DNA from: Globisporangium splendens
Lineage: Eukaryota > Oomycota > Peronosporomycetes > Pythiales > Pythiaceae
NCBI GenBank assembly: GCA_006386115.1
Contig: VFIW01000080.1
Span: 139,755-203,754 of the forward strand
Direction: 5' to 3'
Length of the DNA stretch: 64,000 nucleotides
Positions 29,432-40,003 of the stretch are shown here, one piece after another. Made by a program: the position numbers and the translations under genes. Each line of letters begins with the position of its first letter. Position 1 is the stretch's first letter. The notes below the pieces were generated by a model that saw nothing but the letters and a program-made list of their open reading frames with translations, was not told the DNA's origin and did no database searches.

Positions 29432-32400
29432 ATGGCGGAAGACTTCGCCAACAAGACCGACAAAGAGCTCCAAGACAGTGTTGACACGCACCTTTTACCG
29501 AACATGATGGACCTCAACGTCTCGGACGCCTTCGATATCATCAGCAACTTGTGCCACGAAATGCGAGAAAGTGAGATTCTTTGTCGGCGGCTTGATACCA
29601 GGCTAGCGTTCCTGCGAAGTCATCCCCGCGAGCTACATCAAGCGAAAAAGGTTCCTGTATTCGCCAACACGCTGGGTCACGTCATTGCGTTTTTGAAGAA
29701 GTACTCAGCCAAGAAGCTCTTGCAGAGGATTGCGTTGAATCGAATCATTACGCAGCGTGTTCGCACACTCCACGAAGATATCAGCGAGTTGTTCAGGGCG
29801 ACAAAACTGGATCATGTGCCTGAGATGTCCGATTGGTTGAGGTATTTGAAGCAAGATATTGCCAACCAGCTCTCTCTTCTTGAACAACTCACTTCGAGCC
29901 ACCAAGTATTCACTGAGTTGGTAGGAGGGTCATTGGAGGAGGCGCTGACAGAGCTCAAGTTTGAAATCGACAGCGGGATGAACGAGCTCGACTTCAAGAA
30001 CCTGATGGCAAGAGTGCTGGCGAGTGTCGAAGCGCGCGCGGGGTGTGAGCCAACTCCTCAAGTCCCACGATGGTACATCCGACGCGACGATGTGGAGCTA
30101 GTTGGTGATATCATTGACCTTGGTTCGTTTGGAGAAGTGCACAAAGCGAAGTGGGGAGCAGATAAGACCGACGTGGTCGTCAAGAGCCTCTACTTGGACA
30201 CTCCAGATGCACAGAAATCGTTTCTGAACGAAACTCAAGTCTGGTATATCCTGACCCACCCTAACATCATCAAGATGCACGGTGGGTGCCATGTCGGCAA
30301 GCCCCTGTTCTTCGTCGCTGAGTATGCATCAGAAGGTAACTTTGCTGACTTTTTCAAGGACAACGAAGAGAACAAGCGTCAGATGTGGAGACTATTCCAT
30401 CAAGCAGCTCAAGGACTTTTGCATCTTCATACGCGAACTCCAACAATTGTTCATGGAGACATCAACTGCAACAATATGCTGGTCGGGTCGGATGGAACGG
30501 CTAAATTGTGTGATTTTGGGTATGCTCACATCAAGACGCTGTCAGACGGCAAGAGTACCAAGGAACAGCCGAGTGCTGTCCACTGGAAAGCTCCTGAATG
30601 TTTGTTGGGACAAGGCGTGGAAGCGAATCCAAGCACTGCATCGGATACTTATTCGTTTGGAATGAGTATCATCGAGGCTGTGATTGGTGACCTACCATAC
30701 GGCGTGGCAGATGACGAGTCGATCATCAACCAGGTGGCGTCTGGCGATGGATATCCTCGACCTGCAACAGGTTTCACGGACAAAGAGTGGAGCCTCGTTC
30801 AGAAACTGACTGCGTTTGAAAAGGAGGATCGCATGAGTTTAAGGAATGCGATCGATGTGCTGAAAGAGCTGGCTGACGAAGAACGGTTCAAGGAAAATGA
30901 TAGGGACGCAATTATGAAGACGTTGCACGAGCAGTCGATACAGTCAACAAACTACATTGTGTGTCCAACCTGTGGGAAATACACGGGTAGGAACAATTTC
31001 TGTGGTGAATGTGGAGCAAAGCTTCTGACAGCAGTTGGACCCAACAGCAAAGCGTCACCATTGCTTGATCCAGCACATGGTGCATTGGACGCTTCTACGA
31101 AGGAAAAACATCATGAATCCGTGTTGGCATTGCTTGCCTTCGCCACTGATTTCAACCATAACTTACCTGGACAAGATCAAGAGAGCAGAGGAGCAACGTC
31201 TGATAGGCGCAAAGTGTTATCGGGAAGTCAAGACTGGGATAATAGCAGTACAAGTATTGGGCAGCGATCGGTGTCATACGCCAGTGAGGCTCAAGTTGTT
31301 GAAGAATATCAAAAGAACCTCCGCATACTGTGTCATCGCGTGCGCGAGAACGAAGGCTTGTCGATGCGCATCGTATCTGAATTTGTTTGGGCGGTGTCAT
31401 CTCTGTGCCAGAATACTGACGTGCCTCAAGACACGGATGCAGTCGAGATCAAAGAGCTCCACACCGCGCTGGTCGGTTTTCTGAAGCGAAGCACAGAGCC
31501 CAAGAACATTTTCTACCATGTGGCTAGCAATCGAGAGGTGCTGAGCACGTTGAACAATCTCCATAGAAAAGTGCTTGAGTTCGCGCGAAGAGTTGCCAAC
31601 TTACCTAACAAAGATCAGCATGACTGGAACAGCAAGTGGCTCGAATGTCGGCAGATCAGAGAAGCGCAGATGCAGTATCAACTCAAAGAAACACGAAACG
31701 TGCAGGAGATTCTGCCAGATCGCGCGTCTCAAATGGAAGCCTTAACCTTCCTCAAGTACGAGCTCGACAAGTCTCCCAACGATCGACTGGTTTCGGACGC
31801 ATACAAAAAGCTTTCTTCTCGGCTAAACACCCCAGACGTGAGTGTTCCGAAATGGCTGATCCCGCGATACGAAATCCAGGTCACCAACGAAACTCTCCAA
31901 GCCGACGGCACATTTGGATCTGTGTATGTTGGTACTTGGAATCAACCAATCGCGAATACTTCTGTGACGGCAAACACTGTTGCTGTCAAAGTGTTGTTGA
32001 TGTACGGTCTGGGAGGAGCTGCGGCGCAGCAGTGCTTTCTTGCCGATGTCGGCAAGTGGTTCGCACTAGAAGAACATTCGAATGTTCTGAAGCTGCACGG
32101 GGCTTGTCATGTTGGCTCTCAGGCTTTTTTGGTGGCTGGTTATGCCGGACATGGGAATCTCATGCAATTTGTGAGCAAATTGACGACCTTGGATCCCCCA
32201 TCTTACGAAGCTCAAATTTGTGATCTGTTTTACCAAGCGTCACAAGGATTGGCATTTCTACATAGCCAAGGTGTGTTTCATGGCTATCTCCGATGCAACA
32301 ACTTGCTGGTCGCTGACGATGGTACCGTCAAGGTCGCGGATTTTGGTCTCGACGATATTCGCAGCGCTGTTGGTGCACTGGGCCACGCCAATGCTCAACA

Positions 32401-32701
32401 CCTGCTGCAATGGCAAGCTCCAGAGCTGCTCGAGTGCAGCGGTAATGCTAAATCAGCTGCCTCTGACGTGTATTCGCTGGGGATGTGTCTCATAGAGGCT
32501 TGTGTCCGCGGTCCGCCTTGGGGGGAGCGAGATGACTGTTTTGTGCTGAGCGAGGTACTTGCAGGCAGACTACCAGAAAAGTCTACGGAGATGCCAAGTA
32601 TTGTTCGGGACTTGGTGCATCAGATGTGCAAATTTGATCCCAGCGAGCGAATTAATCTAGATCAAGTGATCGAGCGCTTTAGCGAACTCGGAACAAAATG
32701 A
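29432..32701 (+). CDS. Tandem kinase-pseudokinase fusion protein (K5)
   Basis: An intronless gene for 1089 residues, made of two units of the cluster's architecture. Unit 1 has a helical domain with LCRRLDTRL and FLKKYSAKK, Gly loop ~229-236, lysine 251, HGD 341-343, DFG 361-363 and a CPTC...CGEC zinc ribbon at ~510-533. Unit 2 has a second helical domain with FLKRSTEPK (~690), Gly loop ~823, lysine 853, HGY at 950-952 where the catalytic Asp is Tyr, and DFG at 970-972. Unit 2 is therefore a predicted pseudokinase, the reverse of the JAK order. Unit 2 ends at LGTK without a zinc ribbon, and its stop codon overlaps the ATG of K6 (ATGA). Confidence 0.9.
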   Translation: MAEDFANKTDKELQDSVDTHLLPNMMDLNVSDAFDIISNLCHEMRESEILCRRLDTRLAFLRSHPRELHQAKKVPVFANTLGHVIAFLKKYSAKKLLQRIALNRIITQRVRTLHEDISELFRATKLDHVPEMSDWLRYLKQDIANQLSLLEQLTSSHQVFTELVGGSLEEALTELKFEIDSGMNELDFKNLMARVLASVEARAGCEPTPQVPRWYIRRDDVELVGDIIDLGSFGEVHKAKWGADKTDVVVKSLYLDTPDAQKSFLNETQVWYILTHPNIIKMHGGCHVGKPLFFVAEYASEGNFADFFKDNEENKRQMWRLFHQAAQGLLHLHTRTPTIVHGDINCNNMLVGSDGTAKLCDFGYAHIKTLSDGKSTKEQPSAVHWKAPECLLGQGVEANPSTASDTYSFGMSIIEAVIGDLPYGVADDESIINQVASGDGYPRPATGFTDKEWSLVQKLTAFEKEDRMSLRNAIDVLKELADEERFKENDRDAIMKTLHEQSIQSTNYIVCPTCGKYTGRNNFCGECGAKLLTAVGPNSKASPLLDPAHGALDASTKEKHHESVLALLAFATDFNHNLPGQDQESRGATSDRRKVLSGSQDWDNSSTSIGQRSVSYASEAQVVEEYQKNLRILCHRVRENEGLSMRIVSEFVWAVSSLCQNTDVPQDTDAVEIKELHTALVGFLKRSTEPKNIFYHVASNREVLSTLNNLHRKVLEFARRVANLPNKDQHDWNSKWLECRQIREAQMQYQLKETRNVQEILPDRASQMEALTFLKYELDKSPNDRLVSDAYKKLSSRLNTPDVSVPKWLIPRYEIQVTNETLQADGTFGSVYVGTWNQPIANTSVTANTVAVKVLLMYGLGGAAAQQCFLADVGKWFALEEHSNVLKLHGACHVGSQAFLVAGYAGHGNLMQFVSKLTTLDPPSYEAQICDLFYQASQGLAFLHSQGVFHGYLRCNNLLVADDGTVKVADFGLDDIRSAVGALGHANAQHLLQWQAPELLECSGNAKSAASDVYSLGMCLIEACVRGPPWGERDDCFVLSEVLAGRLPEKSTEMPSIVRDLVHQMCKFDPSERINLDQVIERFSELGTK

Positions 32702-34308
32702 GTCAAGTTGAGGTCATTGGAACAGTAAGCAAAGGCGCGGCCTTGCTGCTCGACTTCGCTGTACCTGGTGTTGGTACAACCACCGCCGTCGCGCTGACCA
32801 CGTTGGCAAGCCTCTGCATAGAGATGAAAGAGAACAAGGATCTTTGCAATCAAGTGACACAACGAATGCAAGTCCTGTACAAAAAGATTCAGGAGATTGA
32901 AGATGTAGGAGTATTGCGCCACAATGGAGTGTTACCGCATTTCGGAGAAGAGATCTCCAAGCTGCAGCGATTCATGCTCGAGCACAAGAACAAGAATACT
33001 CTGGCACGATTGCTCGCGCGACACCAAGTCGAAAAAGAGATTCTCAAGTTTCACACAAATATCGACTCGCTGTTCCAAGTGCTGAACCTGAACCACATCG
33101 CAGAGTCTGCAGTGTGGCGAGTCAAGGCCGAGGAAAATGAACGCGAGGCAGCCGCGTGGCGCTCCAAGTACGTCGAAAATGAACGCGAGCACTTCAACAC
33201 GCTAAAACGGATCGCAAGCCAGAACCGAGTCATCATTTCCGAGATGCGAGGACGAGCGTTGGTCGAAGCGCTCACGGAAATGAAGTATGTGATCGAGAGC
33301 AATGACGCGCAGCTATCGCCCGAGTATTCTGTGGAGCATATCGCGTTGATCCGCAAGACGTTCCAGTCGGTGGTCAGGACGTCCAGATCCAAGGTCAACA
33401 AGATTCCGTCCTGGTATTTTCCGAGCGACCGCGTCAAATGTGACGAGGAGCAATTTGACGAAGGCTCGTATGGAACAGTGCACAAGGGGAAGTGGAAGGG
33501 CTCTGATGTGGCTGTCAAGCGTCTGCTTCTGGAGAATGACGAGGTCGAGAAAGCGTTCTTTAGAGAGGCAGAGATTTGGTCGAAACTGAACCATCCATAC
33601 GTCCTCCGACTACTTGGCGCCTGTCATGTGTCGACGCCGATGTTTTTCGTGAGCGAGTACTGCACGAATGGCAACTTTGTGACGTACTTTCAAAAGCCCG
33701 AGAACAGACGCTATCTGTGGACACGTTTCCTCGAAGCTGCTCAAGGTCTCAGCTACTTGCATTCCGAAAAGGTGGTCCATGGCGACCTCAAGTGCAACAA
33801 CATCCTCATTGGCAACGACGGCAAGGTCAAGATTTGCGATTTTGGGTTCTCTTTCATCCGAAGTCAGTCGGTGGCGCTGAGTGCGAAGGCGCAGACAGAT
33901 GCAGTGCGCTGGAAGGCGCTCGAATGTCATGAGGGTCTGGACGAGAACGATGTGAACCCGCAGTTCAAGTCTGACGTGTACTCGTTTGGACTGTGCATCA
34001 TTGAGGCTGTGAGTGGCGAGGCTCCATGGGGAATGCTGAGCGACGAAGAAATCCTGGACAACCTCAACGATGGAAACGCTCACCCACGCCCGACTGGGTT
34101 CAGTGACAAAGAGTGGGAGTTGGTGGAAGCGATCACCCGAGTGAATCACAAGGAGCGAGGGTCTCTAGATTATTCCGTCAAGGCGCTGAAGAAGCTTGCC
34201 GAGGAGGAGAAGAAATTGCACACTTGTCGAAACTGCGGTGACGTAGCTGCAATTTCTGCCAACTACTGCAGTAAATGCGGAACTGCTTTCGAAGCTCCTT
34301 TGTTGTAG
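32698..34308 (+). CDS. TKL-type protein kinase, near-identical copy of K1 (K6)
   Basis: Intronless, 536 residues. It differs from K1 at 14 positions over the shared 533 residues, and the Ser/Asn-rich tail of K1 is missing. The Gly loop, VAVK, HGD, DFG and zinc ribbon are all kept. Homology with the K1 locus begins at the start codon: the upstream bases here are the end of K5, not K1's leader. The gene therefore has no promoter of its own type and may depend on a K5 transcript, or use an internal start site. Of 13 codon changes in the N-terminal half, 10 alter the amino acid; in the kinase half 4 of 15 do. Confidence 0.9.
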   Translation: MSQVEVIGTVSKGAALLLDFAVPGVGTTTAVALTTLASLCIEMKENKDLCNQVTQRMQVLYKKIQEIEDVGVLRHNGVLPHFGEEISKLQRFMLEHKNKNTLARLLARHQVEKEILKFHTNIDSLFQVLNLNHIAESAVWRVKAEENEREAAAWRSKYVENEREHFNTLKRIASQNRVIISEMRGRALVEALTEMKYVIESNDAQLSPEYSVEHIALIRKTFQSVVRTSRSKVNKIPSWYFPSDRVKCDEEQFDEGSYGTVHKGKWKGSDVAVKRLLLENDEVEKAFFREAEIWSKLNHPYVLRLLGACHVSTPMFFVSEYCTNGNFVTYFQKPENRRYLWTRFLEAAQGLSYLHSEKVVHGDLKCNNILIGNDGKVKICDFGFSFIRSQSVALSAKAQTDAVRWKALECHEGLDENDVNPQFKSDVYSFGLCIIEAVSGEAPWGMLSDEEILDNLNDGNAHPRPTGFSDKEWELVEAITRVNHKERGSLDYSVKALKKLAEEEKKLHTCRNCGDVAAISANYCSKCGTAFEAPLL

Positions 34309-34832
34309 CCTGCTTTGACCGGTGTTGTGGTTTGTAGACATCACACCTTTCGATTTTCGTAAAAGCCAGCAAGTGAGAAGGGAAAAATATCACTAATACA
34401 TTTTCTTTTTCGATTTTGTTTTACGAAAGATGGTGCTTGTATTGATTGAAACGATCTTGTTGCCTCGATCCGCTGCAACCGAATCTTGCGAGAATACCTA
34501 TTGAGATCAAGGGGAGACCAAGATCACGACGCGACGGAGACAAGCATTTAGTTTTCTCACCATCGTTGTGTCTTGAGTTACCAAGAACAGGACTCTGGAC
34601 AAGAGACCATTCTTGCTTTCAAATTAGACGTTTGGGTCGCGTCTAGAAATTGGATGACTTGAAAACTCTCGACGTGCACGAAGAATGACTTCGCTGTTTC
34701 AACCCGATTCAAGAATTGGTTGCTGCTACCAGCACGCTGAGCCTACGTCTCTGTGAGCGGCGAAAAATGAAACTCGAATGTGTTTGATCGCGAAATGCAA
34801 CAAGTAGTTTTGCCAACGACTGCCAGTTCCAT
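34309..34832. other. Intergenic downstream of K6
   Basis: It starts with the 3' flank of K6, which shares only a short run with the K1 flank. The last ~100 bases are the leader of the next gene. No gene or repeat is recognised. Confidence 0.45.
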
Positions 34833-36569
34833 ATGAGTTTTCTGCGTCACGAGAACAATGCGATGACGGCTCGTCGACCGATTGCACAGTTGTCGAACGG
34901 CGAGTGGCGCGCAGCGCTGCAGCAACAGATCGACGAGAAAAAGGCACGAGAGCAGCAGCAGAAGCGCTCTCGGGACGCTCTCGAGGATGACGAAAATCTC
35001 TTGCGGATGCCTGAAGCAGATACAGGAACGACTCGAGCTGAAAAAGGTAGTATGTCCGAGAAAATTCTGGTCCGCTGCGTATTTTGTGTTGCTTGGATCT
35101 GATTGATTGTGCTCATTTGCTCTCGATCAATGGTGAAGAAATTCGAGCAAGACGCGCTCGAGTACAAGAAAATGCTTCGTCAACAACGTAGGCGTTCTCT
35201 TGAGGAAGATGGCACACAGCCGCTTCAATGCTCAATTGAGAATCCTCCGAACGTGGTTGCAGTGGAACCAACGGCGTCGCCACTTGAATCTCGGCAGAGC
35301 AATCACACTCAGGAGAATCAGGCACCAGAGGAGTCGATTTCATCACCACCGGAGCAAAAGCCGTCGACAGAGAATTCCACGACGGGGAATCAATTCGAAC
35401 CGGAATCGTCGGACAATTTCGAAGCGAAAGACTCTGCAGACACACCAGGGATAGCGAATTCGATGCAACCTTCAGCACCAGTCGCAGTAGCAGATCCCAT
35501 TGCGCTTGCGAAAATTGTGGACTTTTGCGAGGAGCTAAAGCGGCAAAACGAAGACGTCAAGAAGCAACTGGTTGAGCAGCACTCCGTTCTCGCGAGCTTG
35601 AAAAGTAGCCTCGTCATCGCACCAGAAACAAAGAAGAAGCGTGCTGGAGCCAAGCCATTGTCGTCCACTCCTGCATCGCATCTTACAGCAGCAACTGTCG
35701 AGAAATCACATGGAGTCGCAAGTCCTATTCCTTTATTACGACAAAAGAGCGGCTTGCCGAGAGAGATGAAAGCTGTGGATGCCAAGCAGCGCGATCTTCA
35801 ACTCGAAAGTGAGATTTCTGGAAGCACCCTTCGGGCAATACCCTTGATACGAGCACGGCCACAGAAGGGTGAGAGCAAAATTCCCTTTCCGTCGAACGCC
35901 AATGCCGCTGTGGCCGGTGAACAAGGTACAGCACCAGTGCCAGCAGCGGCAATGCCGATTTTCATGGCCCAACCAAAAAATGACCTCAACGACCAGCTAC
36001 AGGACAAGCTAACAATGCCGCTGCCCCAGCCGTCACATGCGCCAGCTGCTAACAAAGTTGTCGACGATAATGAAGAGCTTGCGCGTGAAGAAAAGGAAGC
36101 AAAAGACGAGCTTGATTCCAAGGATGCCGAAGACGCCAACGACGAATCAGCAGAGCGTCATTGCCGAACCGACAGGAAGAATGACGATGACGACGAGTGC
36201 ACTGATGATTCCAGAAAGAAACATGGACTGGAGCATCACATTGTCGAGTTTGACAGTGATCACGAGAGCACAGACGAGGAGGAAGAGCTTCAGATCCTAC
36301 ACACAAGCACTCATTTGGAGAGAGTTGATTCGGCAAAACTGGTTTATAGTTCCTGGGAGGAAGACGACGTTCCGCTAGGAGGCGAGAGCAAATTTCTGCA
36401 TTGTGACGCGAAATCAGTCGACAACGACAATGACGACGACGAGGACACTTTTGAAGCCAAAGGCGAGATGAAAAGCTGCAACTCGTCATTTATTCTCCTG
36501 GACGATGGTTCAAGCTCGCTTGTACCCGTTGACAAGTCTCTTGATAGTCTATTCATTCCAAAATGCTAA
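34833..36569 (+). CDS. Charged, low-complexity protein of unknown function
   Basis: Two exons, 34833-35046 and 35152-36569, join across a 105-bp GT-AG intron with the frame kept, giving 543 residues. The N-terminus is helical and rich in Gln, Lys and Arg around the exon junction (RAEK/DALEYKKMLRQQRRR), likely coiled coil. Another coiled-coil-like segment is ~190-220. The middle is Pro/Ser/Thr-rich with short basic IPLIRARPQ blocks. The C-terminal third is strongly acidic (runs of Asp and Glu) with a conserved-looking LVYSSWEEDDVPLGGESKF patch. No known domain is recognised. If the intron is not real, the second exon could start at an internal ATG at 35130. Confidence 0.7.
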
Positions 36570-36669
36570 TAAAACAGAATAATCAGTTATGAATAATGAC
36601 AACAGAGATGGAGAAAGAGAAAACTCGGTCTTCGTTTTCGATTATCGCACCTGCGAAGCATTGTGTCAC

Positions 36670-37635
36670 TCAGGAACGTGCTTTGCGGCGATCTAGTGAC
36701 GAAGACCGTCTTCGTCTGCGGCGCCAGGAGTACTCGTCACCTCGACTTGGGCTTCGGCTCCGAGTTCGGCTCCGACGTCTTCGATCCCAACTGCTATTTC
36801 TAATTGGACTTCGGCTGCTGCTACTGGTACAAGCTCGTTTCTCTCGCCTTCGTCTACTTCGTGAGTTGGATCTGAATCGTCGATCCCATTCCCGATCTTG
36901 AGTTTGTCTGTGGTTCCGTCTTCTATCAGGACGACTGCTGCGAGATCGCGACTTTCGCAGGGCACTGCTGCTTCGACTCGAGCGTCTCGACGATATCGAT
37001 CGAGATCGGTGATGACGAGTGCGTATTGAGTCAATGCTTGAGCTGCTCCAGGATCGCTTTCGACGGCGTTCATGCAAATAATTGTGGCGATCTCTTTGCG
37101 CGGTGCGCTTGTCAACCGCGGCTAGAGTCTCACCAGCAATCGTACTGCAACCTTCTCGAGCATCCGCAATAACAGCTTGATCCTGTACGCTATCTGCCAT
37201 CTTCTTCTTCTTCTCGCCCGCCATTTGCACTTTCACGGGCTTCCCAAGAATCTCCATCGCGTGGTCGCTCTCTTTGGCGTCTTCAAACGCATCGACGGCT
37301 CGTTGCGCGGCCTCACGGGTCTCAAAGTGTACAAACGCAAATCCAGGCGGCTGATATCCCGCATCCATTACGCGCACATACACACAGAATAATGAGATGA
37401 GCGTCAGACACAGCAACTGTCAGACAGCATGAGGGTGGTGGTCGCTCCTCCGCAGCCATTCATCCGTCTTCCGCACCTTCCGCGCGACCCAGATGGAGAG
37501 GATGACACCGAACTTCACAAAGAGCTTCTTCAGGTGCACTTCGTTCGCCTTCGGCGTCAAATTGCCCACGTAGATGCGGCTCCCGTCGCGCGCGGCGCTG
37601 TCGTCTGCATCGTGGCCATCAGCGCTTGTGGCCAT
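36670..37635 (-). CDS. SR-type splicing factor with N-terminal RRM
   Basis: Two exons, 37635-37477 and 37350-36670, are joined across a 126-bp GT-AG intron in phase 0, giving 279 residues. The RRM has RNP2 RIYVGNL, then VWVARK/PPGFAFVHF across the junction (RNP1), the layout of SRSF3/SRSF7-like proteins. Residues ~150-279 are an RS domain dense in Arg-Ser dipeptides. Such proteins bind exonic enhancers and recruit the spliceosome in the nucleus. The stretch at ~95-140, between RRM and RS domain, has a different character and might contain an unrecognised intron. The exact start among several in-frame ATGs (37635, 37659 and upstream) is uncertain. Confidence 0.88.
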
Positions 37636-38552
37636 TTTGGTTTGGAAAAGGTTCATTGTGGCACACATTGGATCCGTACCGTGATCACACCTAATACAAG
37701 GTCGCTTCACTTGAGGGTGCTGTGTTCGGTTCTAAGCGGTACAGTTGAAGAAGATCTTTGGTATACGAACATTGAAGACACTAAGAGGAAGGGAAACTTC
37801 GAGCGAAACGGACCAAGTTGAAGTCGACCACTTGGAGACTCCGATACCAAAAAAGTGAAATTGAAAATCGGGAAAAAAAAAACGAAGATTATGGGTTCAA
37901 CCGAGTAAATGGGCTGGAAATGGCCGTGTGCGCTCCATTTCTGACCTTCCAGAGTGAATTTCTGTGTTCTATGGTGCTGTGTCAATGTACCGTATTGGTG
38001 GGTTGTTCAACACAAAAACTGAGTCAAAAGAGGGCATCTCTCTCTCTCTCTTCATTCGAGTCAGCTGCAAGAACGTCTCTCATCTGGTGTGTCCCTTCCT
38101 TTTTGCAGTCGTGACTGTGTTCTGTGAGAAAAGATCGAAGGGTTGCGAGCGTGAATACAGAGCCACTGTGTGGTATTTTGACTGGGAGAAACTGTACAGT
38201 TGTGGAATCTTCGGTGGGGAGAGAGGGGATGGATGGGTACATTCAGGGTACCGTGTAAACTGTATTTGATCAAACATGCTGGCGCAAGATATGGTGTTTC
38301 TGCTGTGCGTCAGTCTGCTACTGTTCCATTTGTCAGGGAAACCAGGAAATCGATCCAGTGGCGTTCGAGGTCCGCCCTGTCTCTTCGGCAAGCCGTGTTG
38401 CAGTGCTTTGGTGGATTGCACTGGATCTTCTGACTGCACTTTCGTTCGCGGCTGCTTTCCCTCGCATCCGACTTTCCCCGAGCTGGCCCATTCCGCAATT
38501 TCTCTTCGACCACGCACTCGCACACAGATTCAGAGCACGCGACTCGCTCCAA
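37636..38552. other. Divergent intergenic region
   Basis: The upstream sides of the SR gene and the PH-domain gene. A short (TC)n run is at 38040-38051. A frame starting at 38276 with a hydrophobic start and several cysteines, and the upstream open part of the PH-protein frame (from 38358, with a hydrophobic stretch but no ATG), are possible but unsupported coding segments. Confidence 0.4.
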
Positions 38553-39555
38553 ATGCGCGCGTTTGCTCCGCCCAGCGGGGTTTATTGGCGAACGACGGGG
38601 GTGCTGCTCGCATTGCGGCCGCTCTCGTGTCTCTTCACAGGCATCGAGTTGACGCTGCTAGTGGCACTTGCATTCACACTCGATCGAGCAGCGAGAACAA
38701 GTGCTTTGTCGGTCGAGCGAGATGTTCCGGTCAAATCGCAATGTGAAGGAGGCTCCATCCAAATCGTGCACAGCATGGTGGAAGGTCAGTCAAGTGTGGC
38801 GAAATTGGCAGCGAAGAAAGCAAAGACACTGAAAAACGATTTCATTGGTGTTGCGTATTGCATGGAAGACATGGACTCACAAATCCAAAGAAGCCGGGCG
38901 TGTGACGAGACATCATCTTGCATGACAGACTTCGAGTCTGTGGATACGTGCTCGACGACGACGGACATGGGAGACATTTTCCTGTCGCCAATTACACCAG
39001 AGAGTTCCACCCAAGAACCGGAAAGCGATCTTTGCACTCCAGAACTCAGTTTCCCCAGTCTTTGCATGTCTCGATGCTCGAGTGAGCTCGTACATAGCAT
39101 TGCGTTCGCTGATGCGTGCGGTGATCTTCATATTCGCCGTGACGTCGTGTGAGTACCAAGTCCTGACTTTGCACTAGCTTGCCTTGATCTGAACTGACAG
39201 ATTGCTGTGTTTTCCAGATTCAATGTTTTGAAGGCATGGCGAAAGTGCAGCATAAGGCTGTCAGTGTTGACTGGGGAGCTCTTCGTTCATCGGAAAACGA
39301 AACTTCCTCCACAGGTGTTCCCATTATCTCGTTTCACAGGCGCATCGATCCACTCGAAAAAGCACAGCACTTTCGAGGTACGAGAGTGTTGTGCAGCAAA
39401 GCGTTTGTGGATTGGAGCAAAACTCATGATCGCGTGTCTTGCAGGTTGCATTTGTTGACCATCTGCCCCTTTGTTTTCGTGCTGCCACACCGCGTGAAGC
39501 CGAAGTCTGGGTGAAGGCACTGGAATATGCGAAAGAAGTCTCGTGGCAGCTTTGA
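38553..39555 (+). CDS. PH-domain protein
   Basis: Three exons, 38553-39148, 39218-39377 and 39445-39555, with introns of 69 bp (GTGAGT...CCAG) and 67 bp (GTACGA...GCAG), give 288 residues. The last ~95 residues look like a pleckstrin-homology domain: VLKAWRKCSIRLSVLTGEL (beta 1-3), FPLSRFTGASI, VAFVDHLPLCFRAATPREAE and the closing helix VWVKALEYAKEVSWQL with the invariant-type Trp. The middle is Ser/Thr/Cys-rich and without known domains. The first ~45 residues include a hydrophobic run that could be a membrane segment. Such domains bind phosphoinositides or proteins. The start is uncertain because the frame is open further upstream without an ATG. Confidence 0.7.
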
Positions 39556-40003
39556 GCGTCATTGGCCGCATACCTTTTCAATCATGTCATCATCCGACGG
39601 TTCCCACTTTTGATGAGATGTATGTGATCGTTGTTCCTGTCAGTCTGCCGTCGTCGTAGCTACTTATTTATCAGAGTTGGTACTTGTCGTCTGCTGCTAT
39701 CGTCGTGGTCCATGCTGTAGTTGGTTTAGTGTTGGTATTACTTAATCTCGCAGGAACGTGCTCTGCCAAGAAGGAGTGAACAATCGTTTTGTGATCCGCA
39801 ACGTTCCATTTCTCCATGTCGTCAACATGATGACTCCCATTTTCCTCTCATCTAGCAACCGCTTGAGACCATCATTCCTGTCACCTTCAGTCCATACCAT
39901 CACTCACCTTCTCCAGTTGTTCAATCGAGGGAGGGGGGATTGTCCAGAATCAACGAGTTCGGATTCTGCATTCAGGAATTGCCGACGTGGTGGTGAAGCA
40001 ACG
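39556..40003. other. Intergenic upstream of ECM29
   Basis: The leader and promoter region of the ECM29 gene. The ECM29 frame is open from 39758, but the upstream part is not conserved in character. The family starts near residue 1 of the chosen ATG at 40004. Confidence 0.45.

Noticed and set aside
32698..32701. ATGA overlap as a sign of bacterial contamination or an operon
   Set aside because: Flanking genes have spliceosomal introns and eukaryotic families, and the downstream gene is a near-copy of K1, so the overlap is a rearrangement product.
38276..38746. Frame with hydrophobic N-terminus and cysteines, possible secreted effector
   Set aside because: The hydrophobic stretch is short, it overlaps the better-supported PH-protein frame, there is no RxLR or other effector motif, and no initiator element precedes it.
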